Source: CAZFGN01 sp964518695
GTDB lineage: Bacteria > Patescibacteriota > Minisyncoccia > UBA6257 > Colwellbacteraceae
Direction: 5' to 3'
Length of the DNA: 37,141 bases
Assembly (NCBI GenBank): GCA_964518695.1
Contig: CAZFGN010000005.1
Coordinates: 1 to 37,141, forward strand
Shown here: positions 14,094 to 23,077 of the stretch, one piece after another
How positions within the stretch are numbered: the first letter of the stretch is position 1
Layout: each line of letters starts with the position of its first letter
Translations under genes and position numbers: made by a program
The notes under the pieces: generated by a model
Databases searched by the model: none
What the model saw: only the letters and a program-made list of their open reading frames with translations
What the model was told of the DNA's origin: nothing

Positions 14094-14714
14094 CTATTTT
14101 AACACTCTTTTTGAAAAACGGCGATAAACGAACCATAAGATAAACGCTAAGATTATAAAAATAATGACTACATCGAAACGCCTGAAATACTGTTCAAGGA
14201 AGCTCCAATTTTCTCCAGCTTGGTAACCTATAAAAGTTAATATAAGCGACCATAAAAATGAACCAGTAAAGGTGAAGATAGAAAATTCGACCAAGTTTAC
14301 TCGGAACATTCCCGCGGGGAAGGATATAAAAGTTCTTATGACTGGCACTAATCTAGCGAAAAACGAAGAGAAAAGTCCGAATTCCTTGAACCAATTTTCG
14401 GCAATATCAAAATCTTGGCTGTCAATAAGAGCTAATTTAGAAAGGGTTTTGATTGCCTTTTTACCATAGCGATAGGCAATGAAATAGTTTATGAGCGATC
14501 CCAGCAGATTACCTAAAGCGCCTGCGATGATTACTAGCCACAAATTGAACCTGCCAGTCGCGACGAGAAAACCAGAAAAAGGCATAATAATCTCGGAGGG
14601 AATCGGAATGTTGGCGCTCTCTAGGGCCATTAAGAAAAAAATCCCTAAATAGCCCCAGGAATCTATGGTATTCAACGTCCATCGGGAAACAACGATAAGG
14701 ACTTCTTCAAACAT
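14094..14714 (-). CDS. DedA family membrane protein
   Basis: A 206-residue integral membrane protein of the DedA/VTT superfamily. It has the signatures LESANIPIPSEIIMPFSG, GSLINYFIAYRYGKK and FFARLVPVIRTFISFPAGM followed by GSFLWSLILTFIGYQAG. DedA proteins include flippases that recycle undecaprenyl phosphate or phosphatidylethanolamine, which would suit the cell-wall gene neighbourhood, but the substrate here is unknown. It overlaps galT by 8 bp, indicating coupling, and lies 5 bp before the tpiA start. Confidence 0.93.
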   Translation of the reverse strand: MFEEVLIVVSRWTLNTIDSWGYLGIFFLMALESANIPIPSEIIMPFSGFLVATGRFNLWLVIIAGALGNLLGSLINYFIAYRYGKKAIKTLSKLALIDSQDFDIAENWFKEFGLFSSFFARLVPVIRTFISFPAGMFRVNLVEFSIFTFTGSFLWSLILTFIGYQAGENWSFLEQYFRRFDVVIIFIILAFILWFVYRRFSKRVLK

Positions 14715-15720
14715 AACGTTTTATGAATCTTGCCGCCTCATCAGGATCGATGACGTTAATCTCTATGCCTGTTCCTAATTCAAAGCCGGCAGGCGTGGTA
14801 ATTTTCGGATGAACTTCAATATGCCAGTGATAATGCTTGTTTTTGTTTTTCTTCTTTATAGGAGCAGTGTGAATGAAAAAATTGTAACCCGGATTGTTGA
14901 GAGCTTTTCCCAAATGGGCTAAAATCTTTTGTAATGCTTCTGCTACATAATCCATAGTATAAATAGGGGTGTCTTCAAAAAACGGCATATGTTTTTTGGG
15001 GAAAATCCTGATTTCAAACTCTGATCGTGAAACAAATGGCGCAAAAGCTATAGCGCCCTCATTTTCAAAAATAACCCTTTTCTTTTCCATTTTTTCCGTT
15101 TTGATTTGGAGGCAGTGAATACATATCTTATTTTCTTTAAAGTATCGTTTGGAACCATTGAGCGAATGTTCAATATCCGGCGGTACCACCGGTAGCGCTA
15201 TTATTTGATAATGAGGGTGATAAACTGAAGCTCCGGCAACGTGTCCCCAATTATGGAAAATAGATACGTAAGCAAGTTCTTTATCATTGAGGAGAGTTAA
15301 ATATCTATCACGGAATGCTTTAAAGACCAGATTAGCGTCTCGTCTCTTCAATCTTGGAAAATCTTTGTTGTGATCTCTCGTAATTACGAGTTCGTGATAC
15401 CCTACTCCTGCCATCGTAGAATAAATCCCTTTCTTTTTTAATTTGGCTTCTGTGCCGTTGTGAGTAACTGCTGGATATTTGTTAGGTACAATTTGGATTC
15501 TCCAATTTTCTCTTTTAGAAGAAAGAGGCATTGCAGATTCTTTATAAAGAGCGATTAAGCTTCCCCCACCAGCTTTTACCGGATCTTCAAAGGGGCAATC
15601 ACTTTTATGAGTTTTACGCCGTTCCCTTTTTTTCGTGAATTGTCCGAGTCTTTTGGCCCTCCCGGGGGCAATTAAAATCCAGTCACCGGAAATCAAATCT
15701 TGTCTTAGCTCACTATTCAT
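14707..15720 (-). CDS. galT: galactose-1-phosphate uridylyltransferase-like protein (HIT superfamily)
   Basis: Nucleotidyl transfer onto hexose 1-phosphates via a uridylylated histidine. The 337-residue protein starts LRQDLISGDWILIAPGRA, has DCPFED near the N-terminus, IQIVPNKYPAV, and the active-site His168-Pro169-His170 in YHPHYQIIALP. A later CIHC pair and the C-terminal half with HWHIEVHPK complete the fold. CPR relatives annotated as GalT may use other sugar phosphates or be ADP-sulfurylase/phosphorylase-like, so the substrate is open. It lies 32 bp after PBP2 and overlaps dedA. Confidence 0.9.
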   Translation of the reverse strand: MNSELRQDLISGDWILIAPGRAKRLGQFTKKRERRKTHKSDCPFEDPVKAGGGSLIALYKESAMPLSSKRENWRIQIVPNKYPAVTHNGTEAKLKKKGIYSTMAGVGYHELVITRDHNKDFPRLKRRDANLVFKAFRDRYLTLLNDKELAYVSIFHNWGHVAGASVYHPHYQIIALPVVPPDIEHSLNGSKRYFKENKICIHCLQIKTEKMEKKRVIFENEGAIAFAPFVSRSEFEIRIFPKKHMPFFEDTPIYTMDYVAEALQKILAHLGKALNNPGYNFFIHTAPIKKKNKNKHYHWHIEVHPKITTPAGFELGTGIEINVIDPDEAARFIKRYV

Positions 15721-15752
15721 GAAAAATGGAAATATTAAAAATTATTGACTCC

Positions 15753-17552
15753 TTATTCATTCTTAATTCTATTTATAGAGTACCATCTAAAAACATCCTC
15801 CGCTATTGGTACAGCGTTCAAACTGCCCTCCTTTGCATCCTCTATTAATACCAAAATGGCGATTTGAGGATCGGCTGCTGGAGCATAACCAACGAATAAG
15901 GCATTAGTTTTAGTATTATTGGTTGTTTGAGCGCTACCGGTTTTCGCGGCTACTTTCAAGGGTAGGTTAGATAGAAGATGAGCAGTGCCGTAAGTTTCTG
16001 AAACAGCGTCCTCCATACCATGTCTTACTTCTTTGAGTTTTGTCTCCAGGTAAGATATATCAAAAAGCAACTTTTCTTCTCCGATCTTAAGATGAGGAAC
16101 GTATACCTTGCCATGATTCGCGATGGCAGTTATGGCGTTAAGGAGCTGGAGAGGAGTAACGGTAACGTCTCCCTGGCCTATAGCAACGTTGTAAGTATCG
16201 CCCAGCCTCCAAGGGGAACCAGTTCGCTTTTCTTTGTTCTGCGGATCCGGGAGAAATCCCGAGGCTTCACTAGGTAAATCTATATCAGTTTTCTTGCCAA
16301 AACCAAATTTTTCCCAATAAGATTTTAATCTCTCTATGCCCAAACCTGATAGATTTCCGAAACCGCCTACAGTTTCATAAAAATACACATTGGAGGATCT
16401 CGCTAAAGCAGAATATAAATCAACGAGGCCGTGCGCTTTCCAATCAACGAAACGGCTCGGTTTATCTGGGTAATAAGGGTTTGGTATTTCTATGTAGCCA
16501 GCTGAAAAAACCTGATATTGAGGAGAAACTATGCCTTCCTCAAGAATCGCTGTAGCATGAACAGGTTTAATCGTGGAACCCGGATTGTAAACACCTGACA
16601 CAGCTCTGTTAAATAAGGGCTTATCGGGATTTGAAAGATAATCGGCGATTTTGTTTGGATCAAAACTTGGCAAACTCATAAGCGCGAGGATCTCGCCATT
16701 TTTAGGATTAAATGCCAAACCAACGCCTGCGGTTCTTCCTAACGATTGCAGACCTCTCATGAAGCGGTTATAGAAATACTCCTGGAGGTCATAATCTATC
16801 GTAGTTTGAAGTTTATTTCCCTGTTTAGGCTCACTTACAACTTCAGTGTCTTCTATTTCCCCTTGGGCGTTTTTATAGAAAATTTTCGCGCCGTCTTTAC
16901 CTTTTAGAATTTCGTCGTAGTAAGCCTCAAGACCAGATCGTCCTCTTGAAACATTGTCATCTTCGTTTAAACCAACAAACCCTAGTATATGGCTAAGCGA
17001 CTCACTCAAATATTTCCTTTTGTAACCATCCTCTATGTAAAAAGATTCAAGATTTAAGCTTTTTATATCAATGACTTGTTTAACCTCTATATCCCTTTTT
17101 ATTACTATACTTGGAGAACTTTCTAAATCATGAGCGGCGACTAATTTCAAGATTTTCTCTCTCGTGAGTCCTAATATTTCTTCCGCGTCTTTCAAAATAT
17201 CTTCTTCTTCCCCATATTTAACCATCAAGGAGATGTCCAGTATAACGTTGAAGACAGGTTCATTAAAAACAAGATCCTTGCCATATCTATCTGTTATGGG
17301 ACCTCGCGCGGCAACTGATTTCACTTCTTGATTAACATTACGAGCCGCTAAACCGATGTAATGCTCATGTTTTATCCCCCCTAAAAAGATGATTCTTGCT
17401 AAAATAACCGCGATGATTAATGTAGATATATAAAATACGCTTTTAAATACGCGAGCTTTTAACGGTAGTTCTTTGAAGCCCAATTCTTCAGTTGCCTCCT
17501 CTCGTATAACCTCGTCAAGATCTACAGTTCGACGTTTTATCTTTTTAGCCAT
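15753..17552 (-). CDS. mrdA: penicillin-binding protein 2 (elongation D,D-transpeptidase)
   Basis: Class B PBP that cross-links peptidoglycan in the Rod (elongation) complex with MreBCD. The 599-residue protein has a cytoplasmic start, one membrane segment (about residues 36-57), a dimerisation/pedestal domain including AARGPITDRYGKDL, and a transpeptidase domain. Catalytic motifs are STIK (Ser326-Lys329), SSN (386-388) and KTG (537-539). Its position right after mreB-mreC-mreD supports PBP2 rather than FtsI. It overlaps mreD by 16 bp. No RodA/FtsW polymerase gene is in the window. Confidence 0.95.
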   Translation of the reverse strand: MAKKIKRRTVDLDEVIREEATEELGFKELPLKARVFKSVFYISTLIIAVILARIIFLGGIKHEHYIGLAARNVNQEVKSVAARGPITDRYGKDLVFNEPVFNVILDISLMVKYGEEEDILKDAEEILGLTREKILKLVAAHDLESSPSIVIKRDIEVKQVIDIKSLNLESFYIEDGYKRKYLSESLSHILGFVGLNEDDNVSRGRSGLEAYYDEILKGKDGAKIFYKNAQGEIEDTEVVSEPKQGNKLQTTIDYDLQEYFYNRFMRGLQSLGRTAGVGLAFNPKNGEILALMSLPSFDPNKIADYLSNPDKPLFNRAVSGVYNPGSTIKPVHATAILEEGIVSPQYQVFSAGYIEIPNPYYPDKPSRFVDWKAHGLVDLYSALARSSNVYFYETVGGFGNLSGLGIERLKSYWEKFGFGKKTDIDLPSEASGFLPDPQNKEKRTGSPWRLGDTYNVAIGQGDVTVTPLQLLNAITAIANHGKVYVPHLKIGEEKLLFDISYLETKLKEVRHGMEDAVSETYGTAHLLSNLPLKVAAKTGSAQTTNNTKTNALFVGYAPAADPQIAILVLIEDAKEGSLNAVPIAEDVFRWYSINRIKNE

Positions 17553-17974
17553 AATTTATTCAGAAATTTATATATGCCGAAACTTAATAAGATGATTAAA
17601 ATGTTATAAGAAAACTCTAAAATCACTCGCCAAAATTCGAAGTCAAGAATATTTATAATAAAAGTTGCGGTTAAGAGGGCTAGTGTTAGATTAATTAATT
17701 TAGGGAAGGGAAATTTATCGGTAATCATCACTCCCACGCAAGAACTAACAATAAATAAAATGTTTTGCGTTTCCAATCCGCTACCAAATTTCAACATCAA
17801 CGCAGATATAAAAATTAAAATGGATCTCTCGAGCCAATTTGTATATGTGCTGGAAAAAATGAGCAACAAAATTAAAACAATATTCGGTTTCACACCGTAG
17901 ATAGAGGCTACGCTTGTGAATTGTGTAAGTGCTCCCAAAACTATAACTATGATACTAACGATGAACCGAAACAT
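17537..17974 (-). CDS. mreD: MreD-like rod shape-determining membrane protein
   Basis: A 145-residue protein with about five membrane segments and almost no conserved soluble part, matching MreD in size and topology. The pattern VKPNIVLILLLIFSSTY near the N-terminus resembles MreD. The assignment rests mainly on its place between mreC and mrdA, where MreD is expected. It overlaps both neighbours (20 bp with mreC, 16 bp with mrdA). Confidence 0.8.
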   Translation of the reverse strand: MFRFIVSIIVIVLGALTQFTSVASIYGVKPNIVLILLLIFSSTYTNWLERSILIFISALMLKFGSGLETQNILFIVSSCVGVMITDKFPFPKLINLTLALLTATFIINILDFEFWRVILEFSYNILIILLSFGIYKFLNKLWLKR

Positions 17975-18620
17975 CTCTTAATTCGTCAAGTAGAATGACT
18001 GGCCGCACCTCCGCTTCTTGGAAGGGCGTATCAGTGTTTTTCTTTATGTTTTTTATTCTTCCTATTTCTAAACCATAAGGCAAGTCGGGGCTCGCGCTAA
18101 TTACCATATCCCCCTCTTTAATTTCAGCGTTTCCTTTGACGAACTTAATTTTCGGATTTAGCCCGCCTTCGAGTAAGCCATCGATTTCTTTTTCTCCAAT
18201 TCTTACGGCAACAACCCAATCTGAATCATAGATGGTACTAACTACGCTTAACGACCCTAAAACTTCATTTATCTTTCCTACGAGAACCTTTTGACCAAAG
18301 GTTACAGCATCGCCTTTTTTGAACCCCATATTTTCGCCTCCAGCTATACTTATGTCTTTCCTGCCATTAAAAGGGTAAGTAGAATACACCTTAACGCTTT
18401 TATTAGTTGGATCTACGACGGCATTAAGAATCTTACTCCGTAAAGCTTCATTTTCTTCCTGGAGTTCATGAACCCTTTCTCTTAATTGATTTCCCGGAAT
18501 TAAGCTGTTTAATATACTACTCGTTAAACCGCTACCTTGAAATTTTATAGTAGCAAAGTCCTTATACATGATTAAGGCGACCACTACAAATAAAATTATT
18601 AAACCATAGAAATACTTCAT
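17955..18620 (-). CDS. mreC: rod shape-determining protein MreC
   Basis: Periplasmic or extracytoplasmic scaffold linking MreB to the elongation machinery. The 221-residue protein has one membrane segment at the N-terminus (about residues 5-20), a coiled coil (RERVHELQEENEALRSKI), then the beta-barrel domain with VGKINEVLGSLSVVSTIYDS and the usual VISASPDLPYGLEIGRI. Its start overlaps the mreB stop (ATGA). It is somewhat shorter than typical MreC (about 270) but complete in its domains. Confidence 0.93.
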   Translation of the reverse strand: MKYFYGLIILFVVVALIMYKDFATIKFQGSGLTSSILNSLIPGNQLRERVHELQEENEALRSKILNAVVDPTNKSVKVYSTYPFNGRKDISIAGGENMGFKKGDAVTFGQKVLVGKINEVLGSLSVVSTIYDSDWVVAVRIGEKEIDGLLEGGLNPKIKFVKGNAEIKEGDMVISASPDLPYGLEIGRIKNIKKNTDTPFQEAEVRPVILLDELRDVSVHR

Positions 18621-19663
18621 AAGTTAACTGACTTAGGTTTTTGCTGATTAGAAAGTATTGGTTCATACTTTCGGATGTCTTCAATAATAATTCCCAAGCC
18701 CCTTACCACACAAGTTAAAGGATCATCGACTACATCAGTTTTCACGGCAATCTCTTTTTCAATATATTTGTCCAAGCCCTTCAATAAACTACCACCGCCG
18801 GATAAGTGTATCCCCCTTTGGAGTACATCTCCTACAAGCTCTGGCGGAGCCTCTTCAATTAAAGCCCTGATCTCATCGGCTAAAGTTTTTAGAGATCTGT
18901 GGATAGCGGTTCTAATGTGGGTACCCTTGACTAAAACTTCCTTAGGTAATCCAGTAGTCATATCTCGACCCCTCACCGCCATTTCCATTTTCTCATCCGT
19001 GCTTACAGCCGAACCTATATTAATTTTTAACTCTTCCGCCGTTGGTTCCCCTATAAAAAGTTTGAACTCGTCTCTAATGTATTTGATTATATCTTCATTA
19101 AACTTCTGACCGGCAATTTTAAGGCTTTTTGAGGTAACTATGCCACCAACGGATATAATCGCAATCTCCGCAGTTCCTCCACCTATGTCAATCACCATAT
19201 TGGCAGTTGGCTCTTCGACGGGCAATCTGGCGCCAATCGCGGAGGCAATAGGCTCTTCGACTAAAAGAACATTGGATACGCCAGCTGAAATCACGGCATC
19301 TTCTACAGACTTGCGTTCTACCTCTGTGAGGTTAGCGGGAACGCTTATGGCGGCAAGGTGGTATCGAGAAATAAAACGATTTTCATTAGCTCTACTTAAG
19401 AAATATTTAAGGATTTCTTGAGTTGTCTCAAAATCAGAAATCACCCCAGACATAAGAGGTTGAATGAGGCTAATATGAGCAGGCGTTCTGTCAAGCATTT
19501 TTTTGGCATCGTGCCCTATCGCTAAAATTTGACTAGTCCTTACATTTACGGCAACAAGCGTCGGTTCATTCACCACTATTCCTTGCCCTTGCAGATAAAC
19601 AAGGGAGTTTGCTGTTCCTAAATCAATGCCTACGTTTTTATAAAATTTGTCTAAGAAACTCAT
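18617..19663 (-). CDS. mreB: rod shape-determining protein MreB
   Basis: Bacterial actin that positions cell-wall synthesis. The 348-residue protein has phosphate-1 loop GIDLGTANSLVYL, the VVNEPTLVAV segment, VEEPIASAIGARLPV, the phosphate-2 loop MVIDIGGGTAEIAIIS, and the adenosine motif HLSGGGSLLKGL. It heads the mreB-mreC-mreD-mrdA block and is the more canonical of the two MreB paralogues here. The gene starts 11 bp after the stop of the M50 protease gene. Confidence 0.97.
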   Translation of the reverse strand: MSFLDKFYKNVGIDLGTANSLVYLQGQGIVVNEPTLVAVNVRTSQILAIGHDAKKMLDRTPAHISLIQPLMSGVISDFETTQEILKYFLSRANENRFISRYHLAAISVPANLTEVERKSVEDAVISAGVSNVLLVEEPIASAIGARLPVEEPTANMVIDIGGGTAEIAIISVGGIVTSKSLKIAGQKFNEDIIKYIRDEFKLFIGEPTAEELKINIGSAVSTDEKMEMAVRGRDMTTGLPKEVLVKGTHIRTAIHRSLKTLADEIRALIEEAPPELVGDVLQRGIHLSGGGSLLKGLDKYIEKEIAVKTDVVDDPLTCVVRGLGIIIEDIRKYEPILSNQQKPKSVNL

Positions 19664-19674
19664 AATTAATCAAT

Positions 19675-20697
19675 TTATATAAGATTTATTATATCTTTCA
19701 CAGTGACTATAACCATTAGTAGTATAAGTATCGCGAACCCAACTGTATGTGCAATAGCTTGAACTTTATAGTTAAGCTTGCTACCGGATAATTTCTCATA
19801 AAGAATAAAGAAAAGTCTTCCTCCATCTAGAGCTGGAAATGGAATCATGTTGATGGCAGTAAGGTTCAAGGAAATGAGACTCAATATTTGCAATAGATAT
19901 ACTACTCCCAATTTACTAGCCGTACCAAGGAAATTAAAAATACCAATAGGACCGGTAACTCCAGCGGTTGCTTGCCAATTGCCAGTAAGTAAACCGGTTA
20001 CCAGTTTAAATAAATTTACAAAGATAGTCCCTAATATTTTAAGAGACGCTTTACCTCCTTCGTATAGCGCCTCGGTGATGCTGTGCTTAGGGATACCGCC
20101 ATCAATCAAAGATACACCAAGTGGTCCTTCTCCTAATGGCGGATTTACTCGAGGTATCGCCTTAATTATTAATTTTCTATTTTCTCTTACTACATTAAGA
20201 TCGATCTCGTTGCCGCGATTTTGATTAACGAAAGAGGTAAATTCAGAAACGTTATTAAAACCTTTTAACTCATCGCCCTCCTTAAGTCCTACTAAAGCCG
20301 CGGGGCTCTCTTTCGACACTTGACCAATAAAGACTGTGGGAGCTACTCCTATCATAAATACCATCGAAATCGCAAACCAGCCGATTATGAAATTCATTAT
20401 GGCCCCAGCGGCCACTATCAAACTTTTCTTCGATGCGGGTAGACTTTCGAAACTTCTCTCTTTTTCGAGGATTTCTTCCGAGTGATCCTCGCCATATATT
20501 TTTACGAATCCACCAAAAGGAATGGCATTCAAAGTGTAAACTGTTTCCCCTATTTTCTTTTTTAGGAGGCGAGGAGGAAAACCAAACCCAAACTCCTCCA
20601 CCTTCAGCTTGAACCATTTAGCAACAGTGAAATGACCTAATTCATGGCCGACTATTAGTATCCCCAGAAATACGATGGCAATAATAAGAGTTTCCAT
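19675..20697 (-). CDS. rseP: RseP-like site-2 zinc metalloprotease (M50) with PDZ domain
   Basis: Intramembrane protease family acting on membrane-anchored regulators or signal-peptide remnants. The 340-residue protein has HEXXH zinc ligands His18-Glu19-His22 in IVGHELGHF within the first membrane helix. A PDZ domain lies at about 120-190 (VSKESPAALVGLKEGDEL), followed by GPIGIFNFLG and the third metal motif FPALDGGRLFF in a late helix. Its ATG overlaps the frr stop (TAATG). The position between frr and mreB differs from the usual uppS-cdsA-dxr-rseP context. Confidence 0.94.
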   Translation of the reverse strand: METLIIAIVFLGILIVGHELGHFTVAKWFKLKVEEFGFGFPPRLLKKKIGETVYTLNAIPFGGFVKIYGEDHSEEILEKERSFESLPASKKSLIVAAGAIMNFIIGWFAISMVFMIGVAPTVFIGQVSKESPAALVGLKEGDELKGFNNVSEFTSFVNQNRGNEIDLNVVRENRKLIIKAIPRVNPPLGEGPLGVSLIDGGIPKHSITEALYEGGKASLKILGTIFVNLFKLVTGLLTGNWQATAGVTGPIGIFNFLGTASKLGVVYLLQILSLISLNLTAINMIPFPALDGGRLFFILYEKLSGSKLNYKVQAIAHTVGFAILILLMVIVTVKDIINLI

Positions 20698-21233
20698 TAC
20701 AAGCTAGAAATTTCTTCTATTTTATCTTTCACAAACGTATCAATAGTCTCATTAAATTGATTTACTTTCTTCTGTAGTTCTTCTTTTAGTTTAAATTTTA
20801 TATCTTTGTCCGATTCTTCGTTTATTTTTTTATTGACGGTATCCCTTACTATTCTCATCCTGATGCGCACCTCCTCCGCAGTGGATTTCACGATTTTAGT
20901 TAGTTCTTCCCTCCTTTCATTCGTGGCTTCCGGAAGTTTAACTCTTACCGCATTCTCATAAGTAGAAACACTTACTCCAAGATTCGCGCTTTCAATAGCA
21001 TGAGCAGCCTCTCCAATTGCGCCTTTATCCCAAAGAGTTATTACTAAACCTCTGGGCAATTCTATCGTTATGCTTCCAAGCTCTTTAACGCGAATATCTT
21101 CACCCATATAATTCACCCGTATATTTTCAATCAATTTAGGATTAGGCCTATTGGTTCTTAAGATAGCCAGCTCTTCTCTAAAAAAGCTTAAGAGAGAGTC
21201 AATTTCATTTTGGAATTCTTTTAGGTAGTCCAT
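20697..21233 (-). CDS. frr: ribosome recycling factor
   Basis: Splits post-termination ribosomes together with EF-G. The 178-residue protein has FREELAILRTNRPNPKLIENI, the IRVKELGSITIELPRGLVI core and the helix ATNERREELTKIVKSTAEE with RIRMRIVRD. Domain I helices and the small domain II are both complete, and the length is near the usual 185. It overlaps holB by 13 bp and rseP by 1-4 bp. Confidence 0.96.
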   Translation of the reverse strand: MDYLKEFQNEIDSLLSFFREELAILRTNRPNPKLIENIRVNYMGEDIRVKELGSITIELPRGLVITLWDKGAIGEAAHAIESANLGVSVSTYENAVRVKLPEATNERREELTKIVKSTAEEVRIRMRIVRDTVNKKINEESDKDIKFKLKEELQKKVNQFNETIDTFVKDKIEEISSL

Positions 21234-22066
21234 AGTAATCCTGCCGTAAGTTGTAACTTTTTATTAACGCTAAATTGTGACATAAGAGATAGTCTTTTTA
21301 AAATAGGTAGTAACTTTAAATGATTCCCATCAATATCTTTTGACATATTGGCAATAAGCTCGGTAAGGAAAAGTTTCAGCTTGTCTTTATTTTCGGGATC
21401 AACAAGTTTTCTGAAAATGGAAGATTGTGAAGCTTTACTATTCAAAAATTTTTCTACTTCTTTATTGATTGAAAACCAATTCCTATCTGTTGCTATAGTA
21501 TTCGCCCTACCAATACGACCAAAAGATAAAGCGGCAATTTGAGAGGCCTTTTTAATCTCTAATTTCATTTCTTTCAAACAATATTCTTTTATCATGTCGG
21601 TAGAGGCTCTTTTAAAGTAAACTTTTTGAAACCTGGATTGGAGGGTGTTAAGGAGAGATTCTGGATTGCTCACGATAAGAATAATAAGCCCCGCCTTTGG
21701 TGGTTCTTCGGCTATTTTTAGAATAGAGTTTTGCGCTTGAGGGGTTATATCTCCCCCATCGTCAATCACAACCAGTCTTCTCTTTGATCTTACCGGTTTA
21801 GCATAAAGAAATCTTTTAATGCCCCTCACCGCATCGATTCCTATTGAGCCATCACTTTTTTTAAAATCTGGCCTGATCATCATTAACTCGTTTAGGATGG
21901 TTTTCGGTTCTTCGAACTTGCCAAATTCTAGAAAGTTTCCTAAGTATCGCGCGAAAGTAGCCTTACCGACGTTTGGCTCACCAAAAAATATGTAGCTGTG
22001 AAAAAGATTATCCGTTTCAGCCAGATTTTTAAAAACCTTTATTAAATTGTCGTGTCCTAGAAGCAT
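21221..22066 (-). CDS. holB: DNA polymerase III delta'-type clamp-loader subunit
   Basis: AAA+ subunit of the clamp loader, partner of DnaX. The 281-residue protein shows the entry LGHDNLIKVFKNL, a P-loop-like GEPNVGKATFA (residues 29-39), VVIDDGGDITPQAQNSILK with IAEEPPKAG, and SRFQKVYF (an SRF in place of SRC), then a helical C-terminal domain. It has no zinc module, which separates it from dnaX at 6065. It lies 3 bp after the MreB paralogue and overlaps frr by 13 bp. Confidence 0.85.
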   Translation of the reverse strand: MLLGHDNLIKVFKNLAETDNLFHSYIFFGEPNVGKATFARYLGNFLEFGKFEEPKTILNELMMIRPDFKKSDGSIGIDAVRGIKRFLYAKPVRSKRRLVVIDDGGDITPQAQNSILKIAEEPPKAGLIILIVSNPESLLNTLQSRFQKVYFKRASTDMIKEYCLKEMKLEIKKASQIAALSFGRIGRANTIATDRNWFSINKEVEKFLNSKASQSSIFRKLVDPENKDKLKLFLTELIANMSKDIDGNHLKLLPILKRLSLMSQFSVNKKLQLTAGLLWTT

Positions 22067-22069
22067 GAA

Positions 22070-23077
22070 TTAGTTTTTATTTAATAGTGTTCGTTTATAG
22101 ACATCGAGATGTTCCAAGATTATACCCGTTCCCTTGGCTACGCAGAGTATCGGATCTTCAGCAATATACATTTCCACGCCTAATAATCTTTTGAAGAATT
22201 CGTCTATATTTCTTAAGCTGGCGCTGCCCCCCGAAAGGATCACGCCTTTTTCCATAACATCGGCAATTAATTCGGGTGGAGTTTCGTTAAAAACAGAAGA
22301 AGCAGAAGCAATAATCTCACAGAGGTGTGGGTTTAAGGCTTCAGCAACCTCGTTGGAGTTTATGATTAGATCTTTAGGTAGCCCGGAAATCAAACTTCTA
22401 CCCCGAAATTGAAATTCTATCTTGTTTTTTATGGGGAGCGCCGAGCCTGCGCCTATTTTTATAGCTTCTGCTGTTCGTTCTCCAATCGAAACCGAATATT
22501 TTTTCTTCACATAATTAATTATCGCGGCATCAAATTTATTACCCGCTACTCTCAAACTAGACCAACAAACGATGCCTCCCAAAGAAATGATTGCTACCTC
22601 TGAAGTACCGCCACCTATATTAATAATCATGTTACCAGAAGAGGAATTGATAGTTACTCCGGCACCTAAAGATGCTAAAAGCGGCTCTCTTACAATATAA
22701 GCATTTTTGGCCCCGGCTTCTTTGGCGGCGTTAACGACGGCTCTTCTTTCGGTAGCAGTTATCCCAGCGGGCACCGAAATAACCACATCGGGTTTGAACA
22801 AATTCCATTTACCTACGGCCTTACTAATGAAATACTTAAGCATCGCTCTAGTTATGTAGTAATCAGCTATAACACCATCCTTTAAAGGACGGTAAGCCAC
22901 AATATCTCCTGGTGTTCTCCCAATCATTTCTTTAGCTTCCGCGCCAACTGCCATAACCGTATTCTCCGGCAAGCTCAAAGCCACGATTGTCGATTCATTA
23001 ACAATAAATCCCTTCCCTGGGACAAAAACTACCGTATTAGTTGTTCCTAAATCAATGCCTATTTTTTTTACTAACAT
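22070..23077 (-). CDS. mreB: second MreB-type actin homologue
   Basis: A 335-residue MreB/Mbl-like protein with GIDLGTTNTVVFVPG, FIVNESTIVALS, VREPLLASLGAGV, MIINIGGGTSEVAIIS and the adenosine loop ILSGGSASLRNI. It is clearly paralogous to the protein at 18617-19663 but diverged, for example GGGS to GGS in the adenosine loop. It starts immediately after murA (no gap) and 3 bp before holB. A role in shape or in placing envelope synthesis is inferred; the two proteins could co-polymerise or work at different sites. Confidence 0.92.
   Translation of the reverse strand: MLVKKIGIDLGTTNTVVFVPGKGFIVNESTIVALSLPENTVMAVGAEAKEMIGRTPGDIVAYRPLKDGVIADYYITRAMLKYFISKAVGKWNLFKPDVVISVPAGITATERRAVVNAAKEAGAKNAYIVREPLLASLGAGVTINSSSGNMIINIGGGTSEVAIISLGGIVCWSSLRVAGNKFDAAIINYVKKKYSVSIGERTAEAIKIGAGSALPIKNKIEFQFRGRSLISGLPKDLIINSNEVAEALNPHLCEIIASASSVFNETPPELIADVMEKGVILSGGSASLRNIDEFFKRLLGVEMYIAEDPILCVAKGTGIILEHLDVYKRTLLNKN

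Noticed and set aside
20282..20617. 111-codon minus-strand open frame within the M50 protease gene
   Set aside because: It is another frame of the same strand as rseP, which has HEXXH, PDZ and LDGG motifs; the shadow frame has none.
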